Assembly (NCBI GenBank): GCA_013152545.1
Contig: JAADGF010000029.1
Location: 2,344 to 59,660 of the forward strand
Direction: 5' to 3'
DNA: 57,317 bases
Source: Gammaproteobacteria bacterium
GTDB taxonomy: Bacteria > Pseudomonadota > Gammaproteobacteria > SZUA-152
Shown here: positions 25,757-35,650 of the stretch, piece by piece
Numbering within the stretch: position 1 is the first letter of the stretch
Layout: each line of letters starts with the position of its first letter
Program-made: the position numbers and the translations under genes
The notes under the pieces: generated by a model
What the model saw: only the letters and a program-made list of their open reading frames with translations
The model's database searches: none
What the model was told of the DNA's origin: nothing

Positions 25757-27877
25757 TCAAATCCGCCTAGCGTAACTTTGCATTAAACCTGGAATATCAA
25801 GAATCAACGAAATACGACCATCACCGGTAATCGTTGCGCCGGCAAGACCTTTCATTCCATGCAGTAATGCACCTAACGGTTTTATCACTACTTCTTCCTG
25901 ACCTATCAATTGGTCAACGACGAACCCAATACGTTGCACGCCCATGCTAACCACCACCACATGGCCTTCACTGGGAAGCGACTGGCCGCCAGCACCATTG
26001 ACCAACCAATTGCGTAAATAAAAGAGTGGCAGCGCTTTATTGCGAACCATAACCACCAACTGACCATCAACCACATTGGTTTGTGTAAGATCAAGGTGAA
26101 ATATTTCGTTGACACTAACAAGTGGCAAAGCGAATATTTGTGTTTCCAGCATCACCATTAATGTCGGCATAATAGCCAGGGTTAGTGGCACTTTAATGAT
26201 AATAACACTGCCACGCCCCTGTTTTGAGTCAATTTCAACACTGCCATTTAACTGCTCAATACGGGTTTTAACCACATCCATACCTACGCCACGCCCGGAA
26301 ACGTCTGAAATTTCCTGCTTTGTGGAGAACCCTGGTGCAAAAATCAAATTATAACAGTCTTTGGGTTCCAAACGATTCGCCGCTTCCTCATCCAAAATAC
26401 CTTTGTCAACCGCCGCTTTCCGAAGTTTATCCGGGTCCATGCCCTTACCATCATCTTCGATGCGCAATAGAATATGGTCACCTTCCTGCTCTGCGGTTAA
26501 TATCACAGTACCGCTTCTTGGTTTGTTATTACTTTCGCGTTCAGCAGGCATTTCAATACCATGATCCACCGCATTTCGCACCAAATGTACCAGTGGATCA
26601 GCCAACGCTTCTACCAGGTTTTTATCTAAGTCGGTTTCTTCTCCCTGTAATTCAAGATTCACTTCTTTGTTTAAACTACGCGCCAAATCACGCACGACGC
26701 GGGGAAACCGACCAAATACCTTTTTAATCGGCTGCATGCGGGTTTTCATTACCGCTGCTTGTAAATCTGCGGTAACAACATCAAGATTCGCAACTACTTT
26801 CGACATTTCCTCGTCGCTACTAGCGTTCTCCAATGTTGCCATTCTATTGCGAACTAAAACCAGCTCTCCAACCATATTCATAATATCGTCAAGCCGTTTT
26901 GTGTCAACACGAACCGTTGACTCTGCTTGTGATATTTCTTTTTGTTTTGCTCCGCTCTTTGCTCGCGTTTTTTGTGTCTCCGCACTCCCTTGTTTGCCTT
27001 CAGACCGCTGCGCTTGCGATACACTAACCGGCTTTTCAGTTGCCACATCTGGCGTCTTTTTATCGACATTCACTAAGGGAGCGTTGTTGCCGGTGGGCAT
27101 TTTCTGTGACACGGACTTATCCTGCGCGGATACCGGTTTCCCTTTGCTGTGTAAATCATCTAATAAAGCGTCAAACTCATCATCGGTAATTTCGTCACTC
27201 ACAGGTACTGACTGCACCTGCTCTTTAGTTGGTTCGTCCTTGGCGGTAATACCAGTTCGTGCTGTCTGCATATTATCCAGCAACGCATCAAACTCTTGTT
27301 CAGTAATTTCGTCTGAGTTTGGGGTATCAGTTGATCCCTCAGATTGACCACTGGCAGCACCCTTAGCCTGGTCCATTGAATCCATTAAGGCCTGATATTC
27401 TTCAGCCGACAAGTCTTCTTCCTGGGCATCCGAATGTTCGACCGGCGCTGATGCTTCCTGTCCCTTTGGTGCCTCTGAGCTACCAGTACTAGGTACCGCA
27501 AGCTGATCCAGTTTTTTCAATAATTCCGGCGAAGCATGCTCAGGCGTCTGCCCCAAACGAATCGCTTCAAACTGCTCGTTAAGAACATCCAATACTGGCA
27601 AAATCACATCCATGACCTGGGTATCAACATCACGCTCACCATTGCGCAATATATTGAATACATCTTCAGAACGGTGGCATAGTGCAACAAGCACATCCAG
27701 ATTAAGAAAGCTGGCACCTCCCTTAATGGTGTGAAAACCACGGAAGACGGCATTCAATAAATCCCGATCGTCTGGACTATTCTCCAGATCAACTAATTGT
27801 TCACCTAATTGTTCAAGAATCTCACCCGCTTCTACGAGAAAGTCCTGTAGCAATTCGTCATCTTCTTCCATTGACAT
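25757..27877 (-). CDS. cheA: Chemotaxis histidine kinase CheA
   Basis: A 706-aa soluble kinase that phosphorylates CheY and CheB. HPt domain P1 has phospho-acceptor His49 in FHTIKGGASFL. No canonical P2 is recognisable. Residues about 130-310 are instead a low-complexity linker carrying three copies of an E(F/Y)xALxD motif (156-168, 191-203, 230-242). Dimerisation P3 starts near 320 (RVDTKRLDDIMNMVGELVLV), followed by ATPase P4 (DPLVHLVRNAVDHGIE, EDDGKGMD, GRGVGMDVV) and a CheW-like P5 to the end. It sits between cheZ and cheB. Confidence 0.95.
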   Translation of the reverse strand: MSMEEDDELLQDFLVEAGEILEQLGEQLVDLENSPDDRDLLNAVFRGFHTIKGGASFLNLDVLVALCHRSEDVFNILRNGERDVDTQVMDVILPVLDVLNEQFEAIRLGQTPEHASPELLKKLDQLAVPSTGSSEAPKGQEASAPVEHSDAQEEDLSAEEYQALMDSMDQAKGAASGQSEGSTDTPNSDEITEQEFDALLDNMQTARTGITAKDEPTKEQVQSVPVSDEITDDEFDALLDDLHSKGKPVSAQDKSVSQKMPTGNNAPLVNVDKKTPDVATEKPVSVSQAQRSEGKQGSAETQKTRAKSGAKQKEISQAESTVRVDTKRLDDIMNMVGELVLVRNRMATLENASSDEEMSKVVANLDVVTADLQAAVMKTRMQPIKKVFGRFPRVVRDLARSLNKEVNLELQGEETDLDKNLVEALADPLVHLVRNAVDHGIEMPAERESNNKPRSGTVILTAEQEGDHILLRIEDDGKGMDPDKLRKAAVDKGILDEEAANRLEPKDCYNLIFAPGFSTKQEISDVSGRGVGMDVVKTRIEQLNGSVEIDSKQGRGSVIIIKVPLTLAIMPTLMVMLETQIFALPLVSVNEIFHLDLTQTNVVDGQLVVMVRNKALPLFYLRNWLVNGAGGQSLPSEGHVVVVSMGVQRIGFVVDQLIGQEEVVIKPLGALLHGMKGLAGATITGDGRISLILDIPGLMQSYARRI
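27152..27412 (-). other. Triple EFDALLD-type motif array in the CheA linker
   Basis: Encodes CheA residues 156-242. Three spaced segments are LSAEEYQALMDSM, ITEQEFDALLDNM and ITDDEFDALLDDL, separated by disordered spacers of about 22-27 residues. They resemble the FliM N-terminus (LSQDEIDALLHGV) and the CheZ C-terminus (SQGDVDDLLSSLGF). Known candidates for this region are the ParP-binding LID described for Vibrio CheA, or CheY docking. Confidence 0.6.
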
Positions 27878-27913
27878 TATGATTTATACCTTTACAAAGT
27901 ATAATTACGTGCA

Positions 27914-28654
27914 CTAAAAACCTAAACTCGATAATAAATCGTCCACATCGCCCTGGCTGGTAACAACATCACTTTTACCAATACCCGGTATTTGTGGACC
28001 TTCCGCTTCAATATCCTTTTTTGGTTCCTCAACGGTTGGTGTCAATTTATGGCCAGTAATCCGAATAAGTTCAACCAAATTATTTTCCACATCACCAACC
28101 AACGTGATTACACGTTTTATAATCTGGCCCGTTAAATCCTGAAAACCCTGCGCCATTAGTACTTCGTTGAGATTACTTTTCATTACACTGGATTCTTTTT
28201 CAATATCAACAAGAAACTCCTCAATGGAACCGCTCAAGTCTTTGAATTGATCAACGCTTAATTCGCGTCGTTTAAAGCGTTGCCATACTTCACGCAATTC
28301 ACCTGCGCGGGTTGAAATGGTCTCTGCCAACGGTATGGTTTCTTCAACAGCATTCAAGGTGCGATCAGCTGCCTCCTGCGTCATGGTTATAACATAATTT
28401 AATCGCTCACGGGCATCGGGTATCTCAAGTTCAGCCATGCGATCAATATGTGAATCTTCGCAGAAAGAATTAAGTGTATTATGCAATTGACGCGTCATTT
28501 TGCCCACTTCCTGAAATAACACAGACTCACGCGCATCCGCTATGGTTTTCAGCAATTGATCAACTTGCTCTTCGTTGCCCTTTTGCAGTGCCTTTAACAT
28601 TTCTTCCGCCTGAGACAACATATCCTCTTTATAAGCGGCATTGGAATCGTTCAT
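27914..28654 (-). CDS. cheZ: CheY phosphatase CheZ
   Basis: A 246-aa dimeric phosphatase that dephosphorylates CheY-P. It is mostly long helices. The catalytic glutamine lies in LMAQGFQDLTGQIIKRV, and the C-terminal CheY-binding peptide is SQGDVDDLLSSLGF, nearly that of enterobacterial CheZ. The ATG at 28654 is chosen because AGAGGAT stands three bases upstream. A GTG ten codons earlier overlaps the cheY stop. The next gene downstream is cheA. Confidence 0.94.
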   Translation of the reverse strand: MNDSNAAYKEDMLSQAEEMLKALQKGNEEQVDQLLKTIADARESVLFQEVGKMTRQLHNTLNSFCEDSHIDRMAELEIPDARERLNYVITMTQEAADRTLNAVEETIPLAETISTRAGELREVWQRFKRRELSVDQFKDLSGSIEEFLVDIEKESSVMKSNLNEVLMAQGFQDLTGQIIKRVITLVGDVENNLVELIRITGHKLTPTVEEPKKDIEAEGPQIPGIGKSDVVTSQGDVDDLLSSLGF

Positions 28655-28670
28655 TATATCCTCTTTTTCC

Positions 28671-29063
28671 CTATCCTTCTGCACTCAACCGTTCCCAAAT
28701 TTTATCTATTTTTTCTTTTAATGTTTGGGCCGTAAAAGGTTTCACAATATATCCGTTGACACCAGCCTGTGCCGCTTCGACAATTTGTTCCCGCTTCGAC
28801 TCAGCGGTAACCATCAAGACAGGCAAACTACTGATATTTCCTTCGGCCCGTACGGCTTTTAGCAAATCGATACCCTGCATACCCGGCATGTTCCAGTCAG
28901 TGACTAAAAAATCGAACTCACCAGTCTGGAGCATGGGTAATGCCGTATTTCCATCGTCGGCTTCCTGGGTATTGTTAAATCCTAAATCCCGAAGCAAATT
29001 TTTGATAATCCGTCGCATTGTGGAAAAATCATCCACGATCAGGATTTTCATATTCTTGTCCAA
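28671..29063 (-). CDS. cheY: Chemotaxis response regulator CheY
   Basis: A 130-aa single receiver whose phosphorylated form binds FliM to switch rotation. It has D11/D12, phospho-acceptor D56 in [12 protein letters not shown], threonine in LMVTAES and lysine in IVKPFT. The start is a TTG at 29063, six bases after GGAGG. The first internal ATG (residue 5) is 18 bases from that site. Homologues also begin with a few residues before MKILIVDD. It is the first gene of cheYZAB, 88 bases after fliA. Confidence 0.95.
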   Translation of the reverse strand: MDKNMKILIVDDFSTMRRIIKNLLRDLGFNNTQEADDGNTALPMLQTGEFDFLVTDWNMPGMQGIDLLKAVRAEGNISSLPVLMVTAESKREQIVEAAQAGVNGYIVKPFTAQTLKEKIDKIWERLSAEG

Positions 29064-29151
29064 GACAAACCTCCGCTTTTGTAAGAAATGCTACAAGTCA
29101 AAATATTCATCCAAGCCTAGCGAATAAAGCATTAAATTTCATCAGGCGTGA

Positions 29152-29886
29152 TTAAGCCCCAACCCATTGCGTCATACGTGACTGCAACCTTATGACAGCT
29201 TGACTATGAATCTGGCATACTCGCGACTCACTAACACCAATAACGGCACCTATCTCACGTAAATTTAGCTCTTCATCATAATAAAGTGACATAACCATTC
29301 GTTCACGCTCGGGCAGCCCTGCAATTGCCTCAGCAAGACTCCGTTTAAAGTCTTCGGTTTGCAACCCCTCTAGTGGTCCTTTTTCTCTATCAGCAAGTCC
29401 TGCAATCCCACCGTGCGCTTCTACTTCCAGTTCTTCATAACTGAATACACGATGACCACTCGCTTCCTGTAATAATTGATGATACTCGTCAAGGGATATA
29501 TTCAACTCTTGAGCAATTTCGTGATCTCTTGCATCACGGCCTGTCCTGTGTTCAATGTTACGCACAACTTCTGCCACCATTCGGGCTTTGCGATGCACCG
29601 ACCGTGGTGCCCAATCGTTTTTACGAATTTCATCAAGCATGGCACCTCGAATTCGAATCCGGGCGTAAGTCTGAAAACTTGCCCCCTGGGTTGCATCATA
29701 ATTTCGTAACGCCTCTAACAAACCAATTAATCCCGCCTGAATCAAGTCATCCTGCTGCACACTGGGCGGTAGTCGTGACATCAAGTGATAAGCAATGCGT
29801 TTTACCAACGGCGTATATAAGACAATTTGCTCACCGTCGTTTTGATCATACCCTCGCGTATCTGCATATGCGGCCATCCCATTCAT
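29152..29886 (-). CDS. fliA: Flagellar sigma factor FliA (sigma-28)
   Basis: A 244-aa sigma-70-family factor that transcribes late flagellar and chemotaxis genes. Region 2 has LVKRIAYHLMSRLPPSVQQD, AGLIGLLEALRNYD and FQTYARIRIRGAMLDEIRK. Region 3 follows, and region 4 has LPERERMVMSLYYDEELNLR then IGVSESRVCQIHSQA. Overlaps the fleN stop by four bases (ATGA). Two candidate target promoters elsewhere in the window are listed separately. Confidence 0.95.
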   Translation of the reverse strand: MNGMAAYADTRGYDQNDGEQIVLYTPLVKRIAYHLMSRLPPSVQQDDLIQAGLIGLLEALRNYDATQGASFQTYARIRIRGAMLDEIRKNDWAPRSVHRKARMVAEVVRNIEHRTGRDARDHEIAQELNISLDEYHQLLQEASGHRVFSYEELEVEAHGGIAGLADREKGPLEGLQTEDFKRSLAEAIAGLPERERMVMSLYYDEELNLREIGAVIGVSESRVCQIHSQAVIRLQSRMTQWVGA

Positions 29887-30767
29887 AACGATACTCCTGT
29901 TCCGTGTTGACTAGCCATAATGAGTCGCTCAATAAAGAATTCCAGTCGACCCCCTGCCGATGCCGGCATAGGCCAACTATCGGCCTTCTGAGCCAGTTTC
30001 TTAAATGCCAGTGATGATTTACACCGTGGGTAAGCATCTGAAACTGCTTTCTGACGCTGGACTGCCTTGCGAAGGTACTCATCATTAGGAATGACACCTA
30101 TAAAATCGAGCGCTACATCCAAATAGCGATCGGTTACTTTTACTATTTTCTGAAAAAGGCTTCGGCCTGCCTGAATATCGGGAACCATATTCGTTAAAAC
30201 ACGAAAGCGGTGCAAACCATACTCCCGACTCAGCAGCTTAATAAGCGCATACGCATCAGTAATTGAAGCAGGTTCATCACATAAAACGATAATGACTTCC
30301 TGTGCTGCTTTGGTGTAGCTCACAACACTATCTGAAAGGCCAGCGGCAGTATCAATAATTAAAAAATCTAACGGTATGCTAAACTCACTAAAAGCGTGAA
30401 TAATGCCCACATGTTCAGCCGGTGCCAGCTCCACCATTGCCTGCAATCCAGATGAAGCGGGGACAATACGCAACCCCTCTGGCCCGATAACAACAACCTC
30501 CTCCAATGAGCATTCGCCTTTAATAACATGTGACAAATTTAATTTAGGGTGCAAGCCCAACATTACATCGACATTAGCAAGCCCTAAATCCGCGTCCATT
30601 AACATCACTTCTTTACCCATACTCGACAGGCAAACACCTAAATTTACGGCTATATTGGTTTTACCAACGCCGCCCTTACCACTAGTGACAGCGATAACGC
30701 GAACGGGTTTTGAACGCGCAGCCTGCCTCAGTCCACTGGCTTGATCTACTGTTTCAGATACCAACAT
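29883..30767 (-). CDS. fleN: Flagellar number regulator FleN (FlhG)
   Basis: A 294-aa MinD/ParA-like ATPase that limits flagellar number, by antagonising FleQ in Pseudomonas and as partner of FlhF. The deviant Walker A TSGKGGVGKTN is at about residues 28-38, LMDADLGLANVDVMLG follows and LIIDTAAGLSDSV is Walker B. The short N-terminal DQASGLRQ resembles the FlhF-activating DQAxxLR segment. Its ATG lies inside the flhF 3' end (14-base overlap), and it overlaps fliA by four bases. Confidence 0.95.
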   Translation of the reverse strand: MLVSETVDQASGLRQAARSKPVRVIAVTSGKGGVGKTNIAVNLGVCLSSMGKEVMLMDADLGLANVDVMLGLHPKLNLSHVIKGECSLEEVVVIGPEGLRIVPASSGLQAMVELAPAEHVGIIHAFSEFSIPLDFLIIDTAAGLSDSVVSYTKAAQEVIIVLCDEPASITDAYALIKLLSREYGLHRFRVLTNMVPDIQAGRSLFQKIVKVTDRYLDVALDFIGVIPNDEYLRKAVQRQKAVSDAYPRCKSSLAFKKLAQKADSWPMPASAGGRLEFFIERLIMASQHGTGVSL

Positions 30768-32358
30768 TGGTTAACATTCCATTAAACGCAAGTTCTACTG
30801 CTTCCGCTTGTAAGGGCTCATCCACTTGGTCCGCAATGGATACTGCGCGACTGATTAGGTTGTAAGCACGGGCAAGATGGAAGTCCTCTGGTACTTTTTG
30901 CCCATCACTGACATATGCTATAGGCAGGTTGTTAAGTAACGCGACTGATAGCGCGCCACCAAGGCTTGTTGTTTCATCAATTTTTGTCAATATACAACCA
31001 TGCAACTGAACACCACTAAACGCTTTTACAATTTCTTCCAGGCCAGCACGATGTGTTGTAGCCGATAAAGCTATAAACACTTTGATTTTTGGAACGCTAT
31101 CTTCCAGTAACGCAAACTGTTCCGATAATCGAATATCGCGCTGCCCCATACCGGCTGTATCAATGAGCACCAGTTCTTTATCCGAAAACGACATGAGGAT
31201 ATCCGTCAGCTCAGATTTTTCCTTGGCAACCCGAACCGGAATATCCAGAATACGCCCGTAAGTCCTCAGTTGTTCATGTGCAGCAATACGAAAACTGTCG
31301 GTGGTAACAAGCGCCAGTTTATTACGTCCTTGCCGTAACGCATATCGCGCCGCCATTTTTGCTATAGTTGTCGTTTTTCCGACACCAGTAGCACCTAACA
31401 CGGCAACGATTCCACCTGTCACAGTAATATCGCCGTTATAAATCGGTAACTGATTAGCAAAAAAACTCAGCGCATTTGGCCACGCTGTTTCGTAATTTGA
31501 TGAAGACGATGCCAAAGCATCTACAATTTTTTGAGATAATACCGGACTAATATCCAATTGCAGTAATTGGCGTATTAGTTTTGCCCGCACGGGATTACGC
31601 CGCGCCATATCCCCCCAAGCCAGTCCTGTTAGTTGCTGCTCAACCAAACCACGTAAGGTTTTAATTTCGTTACGCATTTCAACTAATGTCGGTTCCTGTG
31701 ACCAAACCGATCGGCTAGATGTTTCATGCTCCGAAGATTCGTTATGGACAACCGGATTATCCCTCACAGGCGGTTCAAAAAGTGTATCGCTGACATTCAC
31801 CTTGTCGAATTTAAATGCCCCGTCAATACCTTTATCAGAATTTATCTCTTGGGAAAAAGAATCATCTAACAACGTAAATTTAAAGTCTGCACTATCGTGA
31901 TCCTTTTTATGGGTGTCAGCACGTTGTGAAATTCTTGATACCGTACTTTCAAACGGATTTTTTTCAAGGGAAGTGATAATCGTTGGCGAAGATCCCGGCA
32001 ATTCCTTATCGATAGAGTCCGTTACAGAACCTGCTTTGTCCAATGATTTGGATGCTACATCAAACAGTGGCTGTGACAATGACGTTGCGAAGTGATTTAT
32101 TTTCACTTCACCGGAGGATTCATTTAGTTTTTCTTGTTTCCCTTCAGGTGCTTCACCTAAAGAATACTCAAAATAGTCCGATTTTTTGTTGGCTTGATCC
32201 TTCTCAAAAAGAGCTTCGTCATAATCAACAGCAGCAATTACCTCAACACCACCGTTAACCCGGCTATTGGAAAGTATTACCGCATCCGCACCCAACTCTT
32301 CACGTACCATGCGAATTACATTACGCATGTTGTGTGAGAAAAATCGTTTGATCTTCAT
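30754..32358 (-). CDS. flhF: Flagellar placement GTPase FlhF
   Basis: A 534-aa SRP-type GTPase that directs the flagellum to the cell pole. The N-terminal B domain (KIKRFFSHNMRNVIRMVREE) is followed by an acidic linker of about 200 residues that looks disordered. The NG domain then has GATGVGKTTTIAKMAARYA (G1), TTDSFRIAAHEQLR (G2), LIDTAGMGQRD (G3) and LTKIDETTSLG (G4). Order flhA-flhF-fleN-fliA is conserved. No promoter motif was found in the 57-base gap after flhA. Confidence 0.95.
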   Translation of the reverse strand: MKIKRFFSHNMRNVIRMVREELGADAVILSNSRVNGGVEVIAAVDYDEALFEKDQANKKSDYFEYSLGEAPEGKQEKLNESSGEVKINHFATSLSQPLFDVASKSLDKAGSVTDSIDKELPGSSPTIITSLEKNPFESTVSRISQRADTHKKDHDSADFKFTLLDDSFSQEINSDKGIDGAFKFDKVNVSDTLFEPPVRDNPVVHNESSEHETSSRSVWSQEPTLVEMRNEIKTLRGLVEQQLTGLAWGDMARRNPVRAKLIRQLLQLDISPVLSQKIVDALASSSSNYETAWPNALSFFANQLPIYNGDITVTGGIVAVLGATGVGKTTTIAKMAARYALRQGRNKLALVTTDSFRIAAHEQLRTYGRILDIPVRVAKEKSELTDILMSFSDKELVLIDTAGMGQRDIRLSEQFALLEDSVPKIKVFIALSATTHRAGLEEIVKAFSGVQLHGCILTKIDETTSLGGALSVALLNNLPIAYVSDGQKVPEDFHLARAYNLISRAVSIADQVDEPLQAEAVELAFNGMLTNVGI

Positions 32359-32415
32359 ACTGCACCTCAGATCTCAGACTAATACACTTGCATGGTAGTA
32401 TATGGGAAACCATTA

Positions 32416-34512
32416 TTACGCAGCATTGGCGGCACCTACAGTTGCGGTTATTCTGACTTGTTTGTTATCCGGTATTTCTTCAAAGGCCAAAACATGTAAA
32501 TTTGGCACGCCATGCCGTACGAATCGAGCAAGCATCGAGCGTATCGATGATGTGACCAGAAGGATTGCGGTATGACCAGCAGCTTCCTGACGTTGCGAGT
32601 GCTCTGCCAACGACTTAAGTAAGTTATCTGCCAACCCGGGTTCGAAACCCGCTGCCTGACCAGTACCACCTTGAATAGCCTGATGCAACAATTGTTCCAG
32701 CGCCGGCTCCAAAGTGATAACCGGTAGTTCCGAGCCTGTACCAGCAATGTGTTGTGCAATAGACCTTCTTAATGCTACCCGCACTGCTGTTGTTAAAATG
32801 CCAGGGTCTTGACTGTCCGAAGTGTGTTCCGCCAAGGTTTCGGCTATGGTTCTTATATCTCTTATTGGAATCCCTTCTATTAATAGGTTTTGTAGTACTT
32901 TTACAACACTTCCCAGCGACAATTTTTTCGGTACTAGATCTTCCACTAACTTAGGAGCTATTTTTTCCAGATTATTCAGAAGATGCTGAACCTCTTCATG
33001 ACCTAATAGCTCATCGGCGTGTTTTTGCAGAATGTGACTTAAATGAGTCGCCGTTACAGTGCTTGCATCAACAACGGTATACCCCAAGCTCTGAGCCTGA
33101 TCCCGCAATGCAGGCTCCACCCAAACGGCCTCCAAACCAAAGGCAGGATCGGTAGTGGGAATGCCTTCAATTTTACCAAACACCTGCCCTGGGTTAATCG
33201 CCATTTCCCGGTCAGGATGAATCTCCGCTTCTCCAGTTATGACCCCCATTAACGTTATACGATAAACATTCGGCTTGAGATCCAAATTATCCCTAATATG
33301 CACTGGTGGAATCAAAAAACCGAGTTCCTGAGACAATTTTTTTCTAACACCTTTAATCCGCGTCATAAGCATCCCCCCCTGATTCTTATCAACCAATGGT
33401 ATCAAACGATACCCTACCTCCAAGCCAATCAGATCTACTGGTGTGACATCATCCCAGCTAAGTTCTTTCGGTTCTGGCTTAATTTCCTTAGGTGTTATTT
33501 GAGCCTCGGCCAGAGCCACTGCCTTACGGTGTTTCGTAAGCATGTAGGTAGTCACACCCGCCGCGCTGGCAAGCAATAGGAAAACAAGATTGGGCATTCC
33601 GGGTATTAGTCCCATCACCCCTAATACACCTGCCGTCACCCCCAGCGCCTTCGGGCTTTCAAACAATTGTGAAATGATTTCCGTGCCCATATCATGGGCA
33701 GAGGATATGCGTGTCACCATCAAACCAGCAGCGGTAGATAACAATAGCGATGGAATTTGAGCAACTAAACCATCCCCAATAGTGAGCAGTGTATAATTGC
33801 GCATTGCATCGGAAAACCCCATGTCATGCTGCACCATACCAATGGCCAAACCACCAACGATTGTGATTACCAGTATCAAAATACCGGCAATGGCATCGCC
33901 ACGCACAAATTTTCCAGCACCATCCATCGAACCATAAAAATCGGCTTCTTTACCCACTTCCTCCCGACGAATCCTGGCTTCTTCCTGAGTAAGAACACCA
34001 GCATTCAAATCCGCATCAATCGCCATTTGCTTACCGGGCATCGAGTCCAAGGTGAATCGAGCACTCACTTCTGCAACCCGAGTTGCACCTTTAGTAACCA
34101 CTACAAAATTAATAATCACCAATATTAAAAATATAACAAGGCCTACTGCGGTATTGCCACCAATGACAAATTCGCCAAAGGCCTGAATCACCTTGCCGGC
34201 AGCATCAGTACCAGTATGACCATCAAGCAGTACCACACGAGTGGACGCAATATTTAAACTAAGACGTAGTAATGTAGCCACAAGTATTACGCTAGGAAAC
34301 ACCGCGAATTGCAATGGCCTTTTCACATAAACTGAGGCCAGCAAAATAACCAATGCCAGCGATATATTAAAGGTAAACAATAAATCCAAAATGAACGGTG
34401 GTAACGGCATCACCATCATCGCAAGCATTACCATAACCAGGATCGGGGCACCAAGCCCGCTACTCATTATGTGCTTAAGTTTCGTAACAACATTATCTGG
34501 GATGCTTGCCAT
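32416..34512 (-). CDS. flhA: Flagellar export gate protein FlhA
   Basis: A 698-aa protein, the major export-gate subunit of the flagellar type III apparatus. It has about eight N-terminal transmembrane segments (from ILVMVMLAMMVMPLPPFILD) with the conserved FHIPEP-type loop region (GATRVAEVSARFTLDSMPGK, MAIDADLNAGVL). A cytoplasmic domain from about residue 360 binds export chaperones. Starts five bases after the flhB stop and ends just before flhF. Confidence 0.96.
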   Translation of the reverse strand: MASIPDNVVTKLKHIMSSGLGAPILVMVMLAMMVMPLPPFILDLLFTFNISLALVILLASVYVKRPLQFAVFPSVILVATLLRLSLNIASTRVVLLDGHTGTDAAGKVIQAFGEFVIGGNTAVGLVIFLILVIINFVVVTKGATRVAEVSARFTLDSMPGKQMAIDADLNAGVLTQEEARIRREEVGKEADFYGSMDGAGKFVRGDAIAGILILVITIVGGLAIGMVQHDMGFSDAMRNYTLLTIGDGLVAQIPSLLLSTAAGLMVTRISSAHDMGTEIISQLFESPKALGVTAGVLGVMGLIPGMPNLVFLLLASAAGVTTYMLTKHRKAVALAEAQITPKEIKPEPKELSWDDVTPVDLIGLEVGYRLIPLVDKNQGGMLMTRIKGVRKKLSQELGFLIPPVHIRDNLDLKPNVYRITLMGVITGEAEIHPDREMAINPGQVFGKIEGIPTTDPAFGLEAVWVEPALRDQAQSLGYTVVDASTVTATHLSHILQKHADELLGHEEVQHLLNNLEKIAPKLVEDLVPKKLSLGSVVKVLQNLLIEGIPIRDIRTIAETLAEHTSDSQDPGILTTAVRVALRRSIAQHIAGTGSELPVITLEPALEQLLHQAIQGGTGQAAGFEPGLADNLLKSLAEHSQRQEAAGHTAILLVTSSIRSMLARFVRHGVPNLHVLAFEEIPDNKQVRITATVGAANAA

Positions 34513-34516
34513 CTAC

Positions 34517-35650
34517 TTAGTCTCTTCGTAAATCATCTGGCACTGTAAAATCCATTGTCGGTTGTGGCTCTACGCCCCCGTATGCTTTGTATTGTCGTAG
34601 TTGATAAATATAAGCAAGCACTTGGGCCACAGCCAAATACAACCCTGCGGGAATCTCTTCACCTAATTTTGAATTATAATAAAGCGCCCTCGCTAATACG
34701 GGAGCTTCCAGCACCACTACATCATTAGACTCCGCCACACGTCGTATTTGTAGCGCCAGCAAATCAGCACCAATCGCTACAACAACGGGCGCCGCCGCGG
34801 CATTTTGTTCATACTTTAAAGCAACGGCGAAATGAGTGGGGTTGGTAACGACAACATCGGCCTCTGGAATTTCCTCCATCATACGACGTTGAGATATTTC
34901 CCGTTGAAGTCCGCGTTGCTTACCCTTAAGCTCCGGGTTTCCTTCTGTGCTCTTAAGCTCATCTTTTACTTCCTGGAGCGTCATTTTTTGCTGACGCTTA
35001 TGATCCCAAAGCTGAAACGGAACATCGACTAAAGCAACAAAAACCAAGGCACTACTTAACAGTATAAATACCCATATCAATTCTTCACCTAAATACGCCA
35101 GGCTAACGCCTATATCGCCTTCACCGAGAATTAAAAATTCCGGTAATTTTATTTCAAACAAAACATAACCAACGCTTGCGACTATAATTAACTTTGCCAG
35201 AGACTTTAATAACTCTATCAATCCTTTCCATCCAAATATTTTTGTAATTCCCTTTATAGGGTCCATGCGATTAAACTTTGGTAGCAACGCCTTCGTGCTG
35301 AAATTCCAGCCGCTCATTGATAGAGGGGACACTACTGCAGCAACCACCATTAAAAATAAAAATGGCACGATAAAATTCAATGAGCTAATAATTGTTTCCC
35401 AGAATTTTTTTGCTAAATTTTTTTCTTCAAAAATCAAACTCCGATTAAGATCAAAGCTAGATTTCATAATACTTAGCAAACCTTCAACTATTTGGCCGCC
35501 AAAAAACATAAGCCCTACGCCAGCAAACAACAACATCATTACCGAGTTCAGTTCCCGTGATCGTGCTATTTGGCCCTCACGCTTGGATTCATCCAATTTT
35601 CGTGCGGTGGGTTCTTCAGTTTTCTCCTGCCCACTGCCACTTTCTGCCAT
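34517..35650 (-). CDS. flhB: Flagellar export switch protein FlhB
   Basis: A 377-aa export-apparatus protein that switches substrate specificity after autocleavage. N-terminal EKTEEPTARKLDESKREGQI is typical, followed by four transmembrane helices. The autocleavage site is NPTH in VVVTNPTHFAVALKY (about residue 269). The ATG directly follows the fliR stop (adjacent codons), which indicates translational coupling. Confidence 0.96.
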   Translation of the reverse strand: MAESGSGQEKTEEPTARKLDESKREGQIARSRELNSVMMLLFAGVGLMFFGGQIVEGLLSIMKSSFDLNRSLIFEEKNLAKKFWETIISSLNFIVPFLFLMVVAAVVSPLSMSGWNFSTKALLPKFNRMDPIKGITKIFGWKGLIELLKSLAKLIIVASVGYVLFEIKLPEFLILGEGDIGVSLAYLGEELIWVFILLSSALVFVALVDVPFQLWDHKRQQKMTLQEVKDELKSTEGNPELKGKQRGLQREISQRRMMEEIPEADVVVTNPTHFAVALKYEQNAAAAPVVVAIGADLLALQIRRVAESNDVVVLEAPVLARALYYNSKLGEEIPAGLYLAVAQVLAYIYQLRQYKAYGGVEPQPTMDFTVPDDLRRD

